Source: WHTI01 sp963826105 (GTDB lineage: Bacteria; Actinomycetota; CADDZG01; WHSQ01). From it: a DNA stretch of 28,934 nt. The stretch spans positions 1-28,934 of the forward strand of contig CAWGWA010000009.1 in the NCBI GenBank assembly GCA_963826105.1, written 5' to 3'. The stretch's first letter is position 1. Each line of letters opens with the position of its first letter. Shown in pieces: positions 1 to 7,772 of this stretch. The notes below the pieces were generated by a model. That model saw only the letters and a list, made by a program, of their open reading frames with translations, did not search any database and was not told the DNA's origin. A program made the position numbers and the translations under genes.

Positions 1-573
1 TCGTGCTCGTTCACCGAGCATCGCCGTTCGTTCCTCGAGCTTGTCCTTGTGGAACGGCGAGGCGTTGATGTTGATGACGATCTGAGCGCCGGCATCCCCT
101 TGCGAGATGACCGGGCCGGGATCGAACCAGGCGTCCTCGCAGACGCAAACCCCGAGGATCGCGGTCGGTGTCTCGATCAAGGTGTGTCCTCTCCCCGGCT
201 CGAAGTACCGCTTCTCGTCGAAGACCCCGTAGTTGGGCAGGAGGTGCTTGTGGTACGTCGCGACCACTTCGCCGCCGAAGCACATCCCGGCGGCGTTGAA
301 GAGATGGTCGTTTCTCCGATCGACGAACCCCACGACGGTCAGGATGTCGCTCGAGGCAGCCGCGACCTTTTCGAGGGCGGCGAGATTGGCATTCACGAAC
401 GATCGCTTCAGAACGAGGTCCTCCGGCGGATACCCGGTGATGGCCAGCTCGGGGAAGGCGATGACCTGGGCGCCTGCCGTTCGGCCGCGGCCAATGAGGG
501 CCACCAGGCGTTCGACGTTGCCGTCGATGTCGCCTACGACCGGGTTCATCTGGCCCATAGCGATCCGCACCAT
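1..573 (-). CDS. nadE: Glutamine-dependent NAD+ synthetase, N-terminal glutaminase (nitrilase-fold) domain, partial
   Basis: Codons run from ATG (573-571) to the window edge with no stop, giving 191 residues of a protein that continues outside. The fold is the carbon-nitrogen hydrolase domain that releases ammonia from glutamine for the C-terminal NAD+ synthetase domain, which amidates deamido-NAD; that domain is not in the window. The likely catalytic triad is visible: Glu42 in FPELAITGYPPEDL, Lys109 in YHKHLLPNYGVFDEKRYF, and Cys145 in VCEDAW. The LPNYGVFDEKRYF stretch is characteristic of NadE among nitrilase-fold enzymes. A TACTCT -10 element (585-580) lies 6 nt before the ATG, so the message may be leaderless. 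The gene is divergent from the GlnA2-type synthetase, and the GAAAC boxes at 614-629 lie between the two. Function is confident from the motifs; the missing C-terminus is inferred from family length. Confidence 0.9.
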   Translation of the reverse strand, partial: MVRIAMGQMNPVVGDIDGNVERLVALIGRGRTAGAQVIAFPELAITGYPPEDLVLKRSFVNANLAALEKVAAASSDILTVVGFVDRRNDHLFNAAGMCFGGEVVATYHKHLLPNYGVFDEKRYFEPGRGHTLIETPTAILGVCVCEDAWFDPGPVISQGDAGAQIVININASPFHKDKLEERTAMLGERAR

Positions 574-613
574 GGGGCAAGAGTAGTGGACCGGACCCCT
601 GGCAACCGCCGGT

Positions 614-645
614 GAAACGTCTCGGAAACACCGACCCGCTAGGCT
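614..645 (+). promoter_or_regulatory. GlnA2 promoter with GlnR-like boxes and leaderless -10
   Basis: Two GAAAC half-sites (614-618 and 625-629) are separated by 6 nt. The second ends exactly 10 nt before a TAGGCT -10 element (640-645), which sits 7 nt before the ATG at 653, so the transcript is probably leaderless. The same GAAAC-n6-GAAAC-n10-TAnnnT arrangement precedes glnA1 on the other strand. The GAAAC and 11-bp periodicity match the b-site of actinobacterial GlnR boxes. No good GTnAC a-site is seen upstream in register. Assignment to GlnR is inference. Confidence 0.55.
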
Positions 646-652
646 CTAGGGC

Positions 653-2012
653 ATGGAGAGACAACAGGATTACGTGCTCAGGACGGTTGAGGAGCGGGGT
701 ATCCGCTTGGTCTGGTTGTGGTTCACCGACGTTCTGGGCTTCCTCAAGTCGTTCGCGGTGACCTCGGAGGAGCTCGAGCAAGCCTTCGAGGAAGGGATCG
801 GCTTCGACGGGTCCGCGATCGAGGGCTTCGCCAGGGTTCAGGAGTCCGACATGCTCGCCCGCCCCCGATGCCGCCACCTTCCAGATCACCCCCCGGGGAT
901 TGGCCGGAACCGACGACCATCCCGACAGCGGCGTGGCCCGGATGTTCTGCGACATCTACACCCCCGACGGGCAGCCCTTCTGGGGAGACCCACGCTACGT
1001 CCTGAGACGCAACCTCGAGAAGGCGGCCGAGCGCGGTTTCACGTTCTATGTGCACCCCGAGATGGAGTTCTTCCTCTTCAAGGACGTCGCCGATCCCACA
1101 CCGATCGACGCAGGCGGGTACTTCGATCTGACGCCGTCCGACACGACGCAGGAACTCCGGCGCGACACGATCAGCGTGCTCGAGAAGATGGGGATCCCCG
1201 TCGAGTTTTCGCATCACGAAGTGGCTCCATCTCAGCACGAGATCGATCTTCGCCACCAGGACGCGCTCACGATGGCGGATTCGGTGATGACCTTCCGTCT
1301 TCTGGTGAAGGAGATGGCGGCACGGCGCGGTATGTATGCGACGTTCATGCCGAAACCGAAGACCGAGCTTCCCGGGAACGGGATGCACACGCACATGTCG
1401 CTATTCGAAGGCGACCAGAACGCGTTCCACGATTCCTCGGATGAGTATCACCTCTCGAAGGTGGCACGCTCGTTCATCGGTGGACTCCTACACCATGCGC
1501 GCGAGATCACCTTGATCACCAACCAGTGGGTGAACTCCTACAAGCGGTTGACCTCGCAGATCGGCTATCCGGTGCAAGAAGCGCCGACCTATGTTTGCTG
1601 GGGACGGCACAACCGCTCGGCTCTGATCAGGGTGCCGATGTACAAACCGCGCAAGGAGCGTTCGACCCGGATCGAGATCCGATCACCGGATCCGGCGTGC
1701 AACCCGTACCTCGCCTTCGCGGTGATCCTGGCTGCCGGCCTCAAGGGGATCGATGAGGGCTACGACTTGCCCCCGGAAGCGACCGACAACATCTACGAGA
1801 TGACCGAGCAGGAGCGCAAGGCGCGAAGCATCACGCAGCTGCCGAACGATCTCTACGACGCGCTGAACGAGATGGAGTCATCCGATCTCGTGGCCGAGAC
1901 GCTCGGCGAACAGACCTTCGAGTACCTGCTGAGGAACAAGCGCGCGGAATGGGATCAGTACAAGTCGTACGTGTCCCCCTACGAGATGGAGCGTTACCTG
2001 CCGGTCCTGTGA
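653..2012 (+). CDS. glnA2: Glutamine synthetase, GlnA2-type, with one frameshift
   Basis: This encodes an ATP-dependent glutamate-ammonia ligase of type I. The N-terminal part (MERQQDYVLRTVEERGIRLV, GIGFDGSAIEGFARVQESDM) is in frame from 653. The remainder, from about 870 to the TGA at 2010-2012, is one base out of register and carries the catalytic signatures EMEFFLF, SHHEVAPSQHEIDL, GNGMHTHMSLF, NSYKRL and RSPDPACNPYL. Removing one C from the run of five at 862-866 restores ARPDAATFQITPRG and a protein of about 452 residues, matching mycobacterial GlnA2 in length and sequence as I recall it. It lacks the DLYDLPPEE adenylylation motif; the equivalent stretch reads DNIYEMTEQER, so GlnE control looks unlikely. 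The start at 653 follows a leaderless -10. The gene converges with the NlpC/P60 gene across 9 bp. The frameshift is probably an assembly error. Confidence 0.88.
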
Positions 2013-2021
2013 GGACTTCGG

Positions 2022-2540
2022 TTAACCGGCTCGTGTATACGGGAGCCTGGTGCCTCCCACCCAGCGCGGGCCCCAGTAGGAGTCGTAAAGGGAATCGACG
2101 CGCACGCCACTGGATGACGTGGACGAGATGAATCTGCCGCCCCCGATGTACATGCCGGCATGTCCGACCTTCGCGGACGAAGTCTTGTGGAACACGAGGT
2201 CCCCGGGCTTCAGTGCCTTGCGCTTCCAGACGCGGCGGTAGTTCGACTTCTTCCCGAGGTTGAACTGACTTTCGGACTGGTGGGGGAGTTTGATGCCGAA
2301 CTTCTTGAAGACCCACAGTGTGAATCCCGAACAGTCGAAGCCGTTGGGGGTTGTTCCTCCGGTGCGATACGGAGCGCCTCGCTGGGACTTGGCCCTGCGT
2401 TCGGCCTTCACGCGGTGTTCCTTGGCTGTTGCCGTGCTGGTTGCCCCAGCACTCGGGGCCAGCATTGTTGTTGCGAGAGCCGCGACGATCATCGTCGCGG
2501 CAAGTGTTCTGATCGGATGCCTCGTGGAGCTACCTCTCAT
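2022..2540 (-). CDS. Secreted NlpC/P60 (C40) peptidoglycan endopeptidase
   Basis: This 172-residue protein is predicted to be exported and to cleave peptide stems in the cell wall. Residues 1-33 form a signal peptide: a basic N-terminus, a hydrophobic core (TLAATMIVAALATTMLAP) and an AGA-type cleavage site. The NlpC/P60 domain fills the remainder, with catalytic Cys70 in FDCSGFTLWVF and His127 in VGHAGMYIGGGRFI; GAPYRTGGTTPNGFDCSG is the classic domain entry. There is no coiled coil or binding domain, so this is a minimal single-domain hydrolase. The start is supported by a GGGAGGT ribosome site 4 nt before the ATG. The gene is divergent from glnE and convergent with the GlnA2 gene; a short hairpin (2003-2015) and the palindrome CGGTTAACCG near 2018 lie at that junction. 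I looked for a c-di-AMP riboswitch upstream and found no convincing core. Confidence 0.88.
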   Translation of the reverse strand: MRGSSTRHPIRTLAATMIVAALATTMLAPSAGATSTATAKEHRVKAERRAKSQRGAPYRTGGTTPNGFDCSGFTLWVFKKFGIKLPHQSESQFNLGKKSNYRRVWKRKALKPGDLVFHKTSSAKVGHAGMYIGGGRFISSTSSSGVRVDSLYDSYWGPRWVGGTRLPYTRAG

Positions 2541-2608
2541 TCACACCTCCCGGTCGAGTTCACACGCGCACGCAAAACAGAAGCTCTGCGTTTGGTGAGT
2601 TGCCGCGA

Positions 2609-5407
2609 ATGTCGGCGTCAGCAGTGCACGCTACCGACAGATCGTCGTGTCCGTGGCCGAAGGAGATGGAAGAACGAGGACAGTTTGTTGTGGCCCGTCC
2701 ACAAGAACGACCGTGCGAAGGGACATATCGCTCGGCAACTACGTATGTCGTTGGCTCTATCCTGCTGCTTGTGACGGCGTCGGAGCAGGACGGATCGGTG
2801 ATCGCGGCCCTCGTCAGGGCGGCCAGTTCCTCGCTCGGCGACGTTCTCGATCGGGACGAACGAGCCGTTCTGGTTCTCGATGAGGACTCGCCTCCCAACG
2901 AGCGCTCTGAGTTCGTCGACCTCATCGGCAAGGCGTACGACGCCGACGGGCCTGCGGGATTGCGCTCCGAGCGTCGCCGTCGACTGCTCCAGGTCGCGGC
3001 CCTGGATCTCCGCGGGGACCTGGAGCTGGAAGCGGTGGGACGGCGCCTCGCGTTCCTGGCCGATGCCTGCCTCGAGACGGCGCTCACCGCGGTGGAGGCA
3101 CCCGACGATCTGGCGGTCGTTGCGATGGGGAAGCTCGGCGCTCTGGAGCTGAACTACAGCTCGGACATCGACGTCATGTTCGTCTCCGCCAAAGAGTCGC
3201 CCGAGGGGCTGCAGGCCGCGTCCGCGGTGATGTCGATGCTGACGGAGTTCGCTCCCGAGGGTCAGGCATACCGGGTCGATGCCGACCTCCGACCCGAGGG
3301 GCGCGCCGGTGCCCTGGTTCGGTCGCTCGATGCTTACCTCGAGTACTACGCACGGTGGGCGAAGGAGTGGGAGTACCAGGCACTCATCAAGGCGCGCCAT
3401 GCGGCCGGCTCGTCGACGACCGGGGAAGCGCTGGTCGAGCGAACCCGGGGGTTCGTCTACTCGGAGGAAGTGTCGCCGGAGCGCGTTGCCGCGATCAGAT
3501 CGATGAAGGAGAGGGTCGAGAGTAACGCGGTCCTTAAGACTCGACGAGGGAGCAGCAGTGGCGACGTGAAGCTCGGACCGGGGGGTATCCGAGACATCGA
3601 GTTCTCCGTTCAACTTCTGCAGCTGGTTCACGGTGGGACCGATCCGGCAGTACGAGCATCATCGACCCTCGACGCGCTGAGCGCCCTGGCGGCCGGCGGA
3701 TACATCGCGGAGGACGATGCCGCGGGGCTAGGCGTCGCTTACCGATGGCTTCGTACGGTCGAGCACCGGCTTCAGCTTTGGCAGGAGCGTCAGGTTCACC
3801 AACTCCCTTCGGATGTCCCGGGGCTCGCACGACTAGCGCGGGTTATGGGTTTCGCAAACTCACCGTCGGCGTCCGCAGCTGAACGCTTCTCCGAAGCACA
3901 CAAAGCCGTGCTCGTCGATGTCAGGCAGCGTTTCGAGAAGCTCTTTTACCGACCGATGATCGAGGCGCTCGCCGGAGGAGGCGCGCAACGTCTCTCGACG
4001 GAGGCACTTCGCGAGCGCCTCCGCATCCTCGGATTCCGAGACGTGGATCGAGCCTCGCGGACCTTGTCGGAACTAGTAGGGGGGACCTCGCGCCGAGCGC
4101 GTCTCTTCAAGGTCTTGACGCCCGCGATCCTCAGGTTCCTGACTGACTCCCCGCTTCCCGACGAAGGCTTGTTCTCATTCCTCCGCATCAGTGAGGGGCT
4201 CGGCGAACGTCTCGATGCTGCCGCGGCATTCCGGGACAACCCACCAGGACTGGCCTTCCTCGCCAAGGCTCTCGGGAGCGGCCGGATCCTCGGAGACATG
4301 CTGTTGGCCGTCCCCGAGGAGCTCGCGACGATCGCGGATCCGAACGGCCCACCGCAGCCGAAGGATAGGTCCCGGTTGGTCCGTGAGGGCTCCGCATCGT
4401 TGAGCTGGAGGGAAGAGTCCGACCGACTCGACGGTCTAAGGCGCTTCAAGCGGAGGGAGTTCCTCAGGATCGTGCTGGGCGACCTCGCGGGGGTCACCGA
4501 CACCGTGCTCGCCGGGGCCGGGCTGGCGGACCTTGCGGACGCTTGTCTCGAAGCCGCCCTGGAGGAGTCTGAGATCCCCTTCGCCGTGATCGGGATGGGG
4601 AAGCTCGGGGGTCGCGAGCTCAACTACGCGTCCGACATCGACGTCGTTCTCGTGCATGACGCCGCGACGGAGGATGCTGACAAGGTCGCAGCCGACCTCA
4701 TCGCGTCCATCGGGGCGGTCACTCCCGAGGGCATCACCTTCCAGATCGATCATGGGCTCCGACCCGAGGGAAACGCAGGCCCTTTGGTTCGCTCGATCGA
4801 GTCGTTCCTCGAGTACTACTCACGGTGGGCCCATCCGTGGGAGCACCAGGCCCTAGTCAAAGCGCGTTTCGCGGCCGGGAACGCCGAGCTGGGAAGGAGG
4901 TTCATCGCCGAGACGAGGTCGTTCGCGTTCCCCGAACGACTGCCCGATGCCGCCCTCGCCGAGATCCGGCATCTGAAGGCTCGGATGGAGCGGGAACGCA
5001 TCCCGCGAGGGGTCGATCCCCGGCTCCATTTCAAGCTGGGCCCGGGAGGGACCTCGGATGTCGAGTTCGCGATCCAGATCCTCCAGCTCAAGCACGGACG
5101 CGAGTACCCGGCATTGGGCGCGACCGGGACGGTTCCGGCGCTCGCCATCGCCCGAGAGTTGGACCTTCTCGCTCCGGACGCGGCCGACCGGCTGACCGGC
5201 GCCTATGAGTTCCTGACCCGGGTGCGGAACCGGCTCTTCTTGATGGTGGGACGGCCGGTCGACTCGCTACCGACGAGGCCCGAGGAGTTGGAAGCTCTCG
5301 GGCGAGCGATGGGTTTCCGCGAGCAGCCACGCCAGGAACTCGAGGATGCCTACCTGAGGGTCACCCGGCGAGCCCGACGGGTGGCAGAGCCGCTGATCTA
5401 CGGCTAG
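2609..5407 (+). CDS. glnE: Bifunctional glutamine synthetase adenylyltransferase/deadenylase GlnE
   Basis: GlnE adds AMP to, and removes it from, a tyrosine on type I glutamine synthetase according to nitrogen status. Two nucleotidyltransferase domains are visible. The first has MGKLGALELNYSSDIDVMF, with its metal-binding aspartates near residues 186 and 188. The second has MGKLGGRELNYASDIDVVLV, with aspartates near 676 and 678. Each is followed by the family repeats RVDADLRPEG/QIDHGLRPEG and KLGPGGIRDIEFSVQ/KLGPGGTSDVEFAIQ. By family precedent the N-terminal domain removes AMP and the C-terminal one adds it. The start is uncertain: ATG 2609 has GGTGAG 9 nt upstream, but the first 50 residues look unlike the family, and GTG 2771 would also fit. 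Length from 2609 is 932 residues, close to E. coli GlnE. Its likely target is the GlnA1 at 9581-11002, which carries the modified tyrosine. Confidence 0.92.
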   Translation: MSASAVHATDRSSCPWPKEMEERGQFVVARPQERPCEGTYRSATTYVVGSILLLVTASEQDGSVIAALVRAASSSLGDVLDRDERAVLVLDEDSPPNERSEFVDLIGKAYDADGPAGLRSERRRRLLQVAALDLRGDLELEAVGRRLAFLADACLETALTAVEAPDDLAVVAMGKLGALELNYSSDIDVMFVSAKESPEGLQAASAVMSMLTEFAPEGQAYRVDADLRPEGRAGALVRSLDAYLEYYARWAKEWEYQALIKARHAAGSSTTGEALVERTRGFVYSEEVSPERVAAIRSMKERVESNAVLKTRRGSSSGDVKLGPGGIRDIEFSVQLLQLVHGGTDPAVRASSTLDALSALAAGGYIAEDDAAGLGVAYRWLRTVEHRLQLWQERQVHQLPSDVPGLARLARVMGFANSPSASAAERFSEAHKAVLVDVRQRFEKLFYRPMIEALAGGGAQRLSTEALRERLRILGFRDVDRASRTLSELVGGTSRRARLFKVLTPAILRFLTDSPLPDEGLFSFLRISEGLGERLDAAAAFRDNPPGLAFLAKALGSGRILGDMLLAVPEELATIADPNGPPQPKDRSRLVREGSASLSWREESDRLDGLRRFKRREFLRIVLGDLAGVTDTVLAGAGLADLADACLEAALEESEIPFAVIGMGKLGGRELNYASDIDVVLVHDAATEDADKVAADLIASIGAVTPEGITFQIDHGLRPEGNAGPLVRSIESFLEYYSRWAHPWEHQALVKARFAAGNAELGRRFIAETRSFAFPERLPDAALAEIRHLKARMERERIPRGVDPRLHFKLGPGGTSDVEFAIQILQLKHGREYPALGATGTVPALAIARELDLLAPDAADRLTGAYEFLTRVRNRLFLMVGRPVDSLPTRPEELEALGRAMGFREQPRQELEDAYLRVTRRARRVAEPLIYG

Positions 5408-5571
5408 CGCACCTTGATGATCAGGGCGAACACCAGGCTCATGCCGAGGATGAGGCCCAGCACCAAGAGGATCGAGCCGACTGCCTTCGTGCCCTCCTTA
5501 GACGATCCCGCCATCGGGATGAGCAAAAGAAGAAGGCCGCCGATGACGAGGAGGGGGGAAAGGGATCTCAC
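5404..5571 (-). CDS. Small two-helix membrane protein, unknown function
   Basis: This is a 55-residue ORF starting at GTG 5571 and ending with TAG at 5406-5404. It has two strongly hydrophobic segments, residues about 5-20 (SPLLVIGGLLLLLIPM) and 30-51 (ending GMSLVFALIIKV), joined by a short polar loop with SSKEGTK. That pattern suggests a helical hairpin in the membrane. I do not recognise a family. It is convergent with glnE and overlaps its stop codon by 4 bp, and it is divergent from the Crp/Fnr gene. There is no strong ribosome site before the GTG, so its start is uncertain. The continuous hydrophobicity in this frame argues against chance, but expression is unproven. Confidence 0.55.
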   Translation of the reverse strand: MRSLSPLLVIGGLLLLLIPMAGSSKEGTKAVGSILLVLGLILGMSLVFALIIKVR

Positions 5572-5587
5572 GAGGGCATCTTAGGTG

Positions 5588-5616
5588 GTGACCCATCAGT
5601 GCTGGGCATTTAGGCT
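5588..5616 (+). promoter_or_regulatory. Promoter for Crp/Fnr regulator
   Basis: GTGACC (5588-5593) and TAGGCT (5611-5616) are separated by 17 nt, a good spacing for the housekeeping sigma factor. They precede the GGAGGGAGGAG ribosome site at about 5625-5635 and the GTG start at 5640. The -10 hexamer TAGGCT is identical to the one before the GlnA2 gene. Confidence 0.45.
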
Positions 5617-5639
5617 CTCCCCCTGGAGGGAGGAGTTCC

Positions 5640-6326
5640 GTGTCGGAAACGAAGAGATTGCTCGGCAGTACCAACCTGTTCGGTGACCTCGAGCCAGCCG
5701 TGCTCGATCGCTTGTCCGAGCGCGCCGTGAACCGCCATTTCAGCAAGGGCGAGTTCATCTTCCACGAGGGCGACCCAGGGGATTCTCTGTTCGTGATCTG
5801 CAGTGGCCTGGTGAAGGTCTTCGTCACGTCGGCCGACGGCGACGAGATGGTCCTGACGACACTGGTTCCTCCCGAGGTCTTCGGTGAGCTGTCGCTGATC
5901 GATGGGGGCCAGCGCTCGGCTTCCGCTGAGGTTCTCGAACAGACCGAACTCCTGGTCATCACGCGCTCCTCCCTACTAGAAACGCTCAACGCGAATCCGG
6001 AAGTGACCGATCGTCTCCTCGTAACGCTCGGAAGTCTTGTGCGACGACTCACCGAGCAGGCGTCCGACCTCGTCTTCCTTGACCTCTACGGTCGCGTTGC
6101 GAAGCTCCTCGTCGGCCTGGCCGACGAACGAGGGGAAACGTCTAGGGAAGGGATCGTTCTCGACCTCAACGTGACGCAATCGGACCTCGCCCGAATGGTC
6201 GGAGGCACCCGACAGAGCGTGAACCAGATCCTTCGAGCCTTCGATCGGCGCGGCTACGTCGAGTTGAAGGGCCGGACGATCATGCTCAAGGAACCGGATC
6301 TCTTGCGACGTCGAGCAGGCCTCTAA
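5640..6326 (+). CDS. Crp/Fnr-family transcriptional regulator
   Basis: This 228-residue protein starts at GTG behind a strong GGAGG/AGGAG ribosome site. Residues about 10-125 form a cyclic-nucleotide-binding beta-barrel, with the family pattern FHEGDPGDSLFVICSGLVKVF and PPEVFGELSLIDGGQRSASAEV. A long connecting helix follows. Residues about 165-220 form a winged helix-turn-helix (NVTQSDLARMVGGTRQSVNQILRAFDRRGYVEL), of the type that reads a TGTGA-like palindrome. The FGELSLIDGGQRSA segment resembles the cAMP-binding PBC of Crp (FGELALI...RSA), so cAMP is a plausible ligand, but this is inference. No cysteine cluster for an iron-sulfur centre is seen. The stop codon overlaps that of the convergent ABC permease by 3 bp. 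Its targets cannot be read from the window. Confidence 0.88.
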   Translation: MSETKRLLGSTNLFGDLEPAVLDRLSERAVNRHFSKGEFIFHEGDPGDSLFVICSGLVKVFVTSADGDEMVLTTLVPPEVFGELSLIDGGQRSASAEVLEQTELLVITRSSLLETLNANPEVTDRLLVTLGSLVRRLTEQASDLVFLDLYGRVAKLLVGLADERGETSREGIVLDLNVTQSDLARMVGGTRQSVNQILRAFDRRGYVELKGRTIMLKEPDLLRRRAGL

Positions 6327-7087
6327 GCGATCTGATCCTCGAGGCCCGTAACGCGGATCTCGGCAGGCTTCCGCTCCTTCTCTTCGAGTCGAGCAGCTAG
6401 TCGTGACAGGGCGAAGTTCACGATGATGAACATGAACCCGATCACGAGATAGACCTGCAACGACGATCCTCGGACGAAATCCGGAGTGAAGGGGTTGGCG
6501 TTCGTAACCGTCTTGCCGTGCCTCACGATCTCTCTGATCCCAATGATGCTCACCAAGGTCGTGTCCTTGTTCAGAGTAATCAGCTGGGACACCGTCGCCG
6601 GGACCATCCGTCGAAGGCCCTGAGGGAGGATCACCAGCCGCATCGACTGCCAGTAGCGCATACCGAGCGACAGGGCCGCTTCTCCCTGGCCCCTCTCGAG
6701 GGACACGATGCCCGCTCGCATGATCTCGCACATCACTGCAGAGTTGTAAAGGACGAGTCCGGCGATAGCCGCCAGGATGCGTCCGTTCTCGTAAGCGCGT
6801 GGGAAGAACGATGGGACGTTGTCTTCCCACGCCGCGTACCACTCACCGGGCAAAGCGATGGCGAGGAACAGCAGGATGAAGATCAACGGCAGGTTCCGCC
6901 ACACATCCACCCAGGTCCTAGCGAGCACCGACACGGTTCTCGTCTTCGAGAGGTTCGCGAGGGCCAAGAGCAACCCGAAGAACAATGAGAACGCCATGGC
7001 AACGACCGCGATCTGTAGATTGATGAGGAAGCCTTCGAAGAGGAACCGGAGGTTGTTGCCTGAAGTGAGCCAATCCCAGCCGGTCAT
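6323..7087 (-). CDS. gluD: Amino-acid ABC transporter permease (GluD/HisM type)
   Basis: This is one of two inner-membrane permeases of a polar amino-acid importer. The 254-residue protein shows several hydrophobic helices, and its EAA loop reads EAALSLGMRYWQSMRLVILPQGLRRMVPATVSQ, the contact site for the ATPase. The N-terminal region (FEGFLINLQIAVVAMAFSLFFG) is typical of the HisM/GluD family. The start codon overlaps the end of the upstream permease by 4 bp, which implies translational coupling. It is the last gene of a four-gene minus-strand operon in the order ATPase, binding protein, permease, permease, the same as gluABCD of Corynebacterium. Substrate assignment to glutamate or glutamine is by analogy only. 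Confidence 0.88.
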   Translation of the reverse strand: MTGWDWLTSGNNLRFLFEGFLINLQIAVVAMAFSLFFGLLLALANLSKTRTVSVLARTWVDVWRNLPLIFILLFLAIALPGEWYAAWEDNVPSFFPRAYENGRILAAIAGLVLYNSAVMCEIMRAGIVSLERGQGEAALSLGMRYWQSMRLVILPQGLRRMVPATVSQLITLNKDTTLVSIIGIREIVRHGKTVTNANPFTPDFVRGSSLQVYLVIGFMFIIVNFALSRLAARLEEKERKPAEIRVTGLEDQIA

Positions 7088-7749
7088 CGTCGGAACGCCA
7101 GTCGAGTCTCAAGTTTCCTGACGATCACCGTCATCGTTATGGTGAGGATCAGGTAACCGATCGTGGCCCACAAGAAGGTCTCGTAGGGCAGGAAGTTGTT
7201 GTTGTAGATCTTCCTGGTTTCGAGAAGGATGTCGTTGATCGCCAACAGCGATCCTCCGAGGATCGCCGAGTTTTTCGTCATAGCAATGACGAGGTTTCCG
7301 ATCGGCGGGATCACAGTTCTGATCGCCTGGGGCAGCACGATCTTGGTCAGCACCTGCCGTTGGGTGAAGCCTAGCGAGAGACCAGCCTCGAACTGGCCCT
7401 TACCGACCGCGAAGACCCCAGATCGGATCGACTCGGCTATGTAGGCGGCGGTGTATAGCCCGAGGCAGATGGCCCCCGCGATGAATGCATCCAGGGATAC
7501 GTAACCGGCTTGGTTGATCCCGTCGTAGACGAGATAGATGAGGACCAGCAGTGGGATGTTGCGGAAAAACTCGACGTATACGAATCCGACACGATTGAGG
7601 ATCTTCGACGGCGCCGCCCGAAGCGCCCCCACCGTGGTCCCTACGAGCATGGCGATGAGTAGAGAAGCCGCAACCACCCGGCAGGTGGTGAGGAAGCCGG
7701 ACAGGTACTCCGGGAAGTTGTTGCTCAGGACCTTCCAGTAGTCACCCAT
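7084..7749 (-). CDS. gluC: Amino-acid ABC transporter permease (GluC type)
   Basis: This is the second membrane permease of the amino-acid importer, with 221 residues. It has several predicted transmembrane helices and a C-terminal EAA motif, EAGLSLGFTQRQVLTKIVLPQAIRTVIPPIGN, that docks on the ATP-binding subunit. The segment FFRNIPLLVLIYLVYDG is characteristic of HisM/GlnP-type permeases. It starts 23 nt downstream of the binding-protein gene and overlaps the next permease by 4 bp. The two permeases most likely form a heterodimeric pore. Confidence 0.88.
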   Translation of the reverse strand: MGDYWKVLSNNFPEYLSGFLTTCRVVAASLLIAMLVGTTVGALRAAPSKILNRVGFVYVEFFRNIPLLVLIYLVYDGINQAGYVSLDAFIAGAICLGLYTAAYIAESIRSGVFAVGKGQFEAGLSLGFTQRQVLTKIVLPQAIRTVIPPIGNLVIAMTKNSAILGGSLLAINDILLETRKIYNNNFLPYETFLWATIGYLILTITMTVIVRKLETRLAFRR

Positions 7750-7772
7750 CCGGCTTCCCGTTTATCTCTCGA

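Noticed and set aside
11..955. Long minus-strand open frame across nadE and the 5' end of the GlnA2 gene
   Set aside because: Its translation is Arg/Pro-rich without family resemblance, and it is out of frame with the clear nadE sequence.
2541..2740. Possible c-di-AMP (ydaO-type) riboswitch upstream of the NlpC/P60 gene
   Set aside because: Such riboswitches often precede actinobacterial cell-wall hydrolases, and GGCAACTCACC on the minus strand faintly recalls the 3' conserved part, but the other conserved cores are not present.
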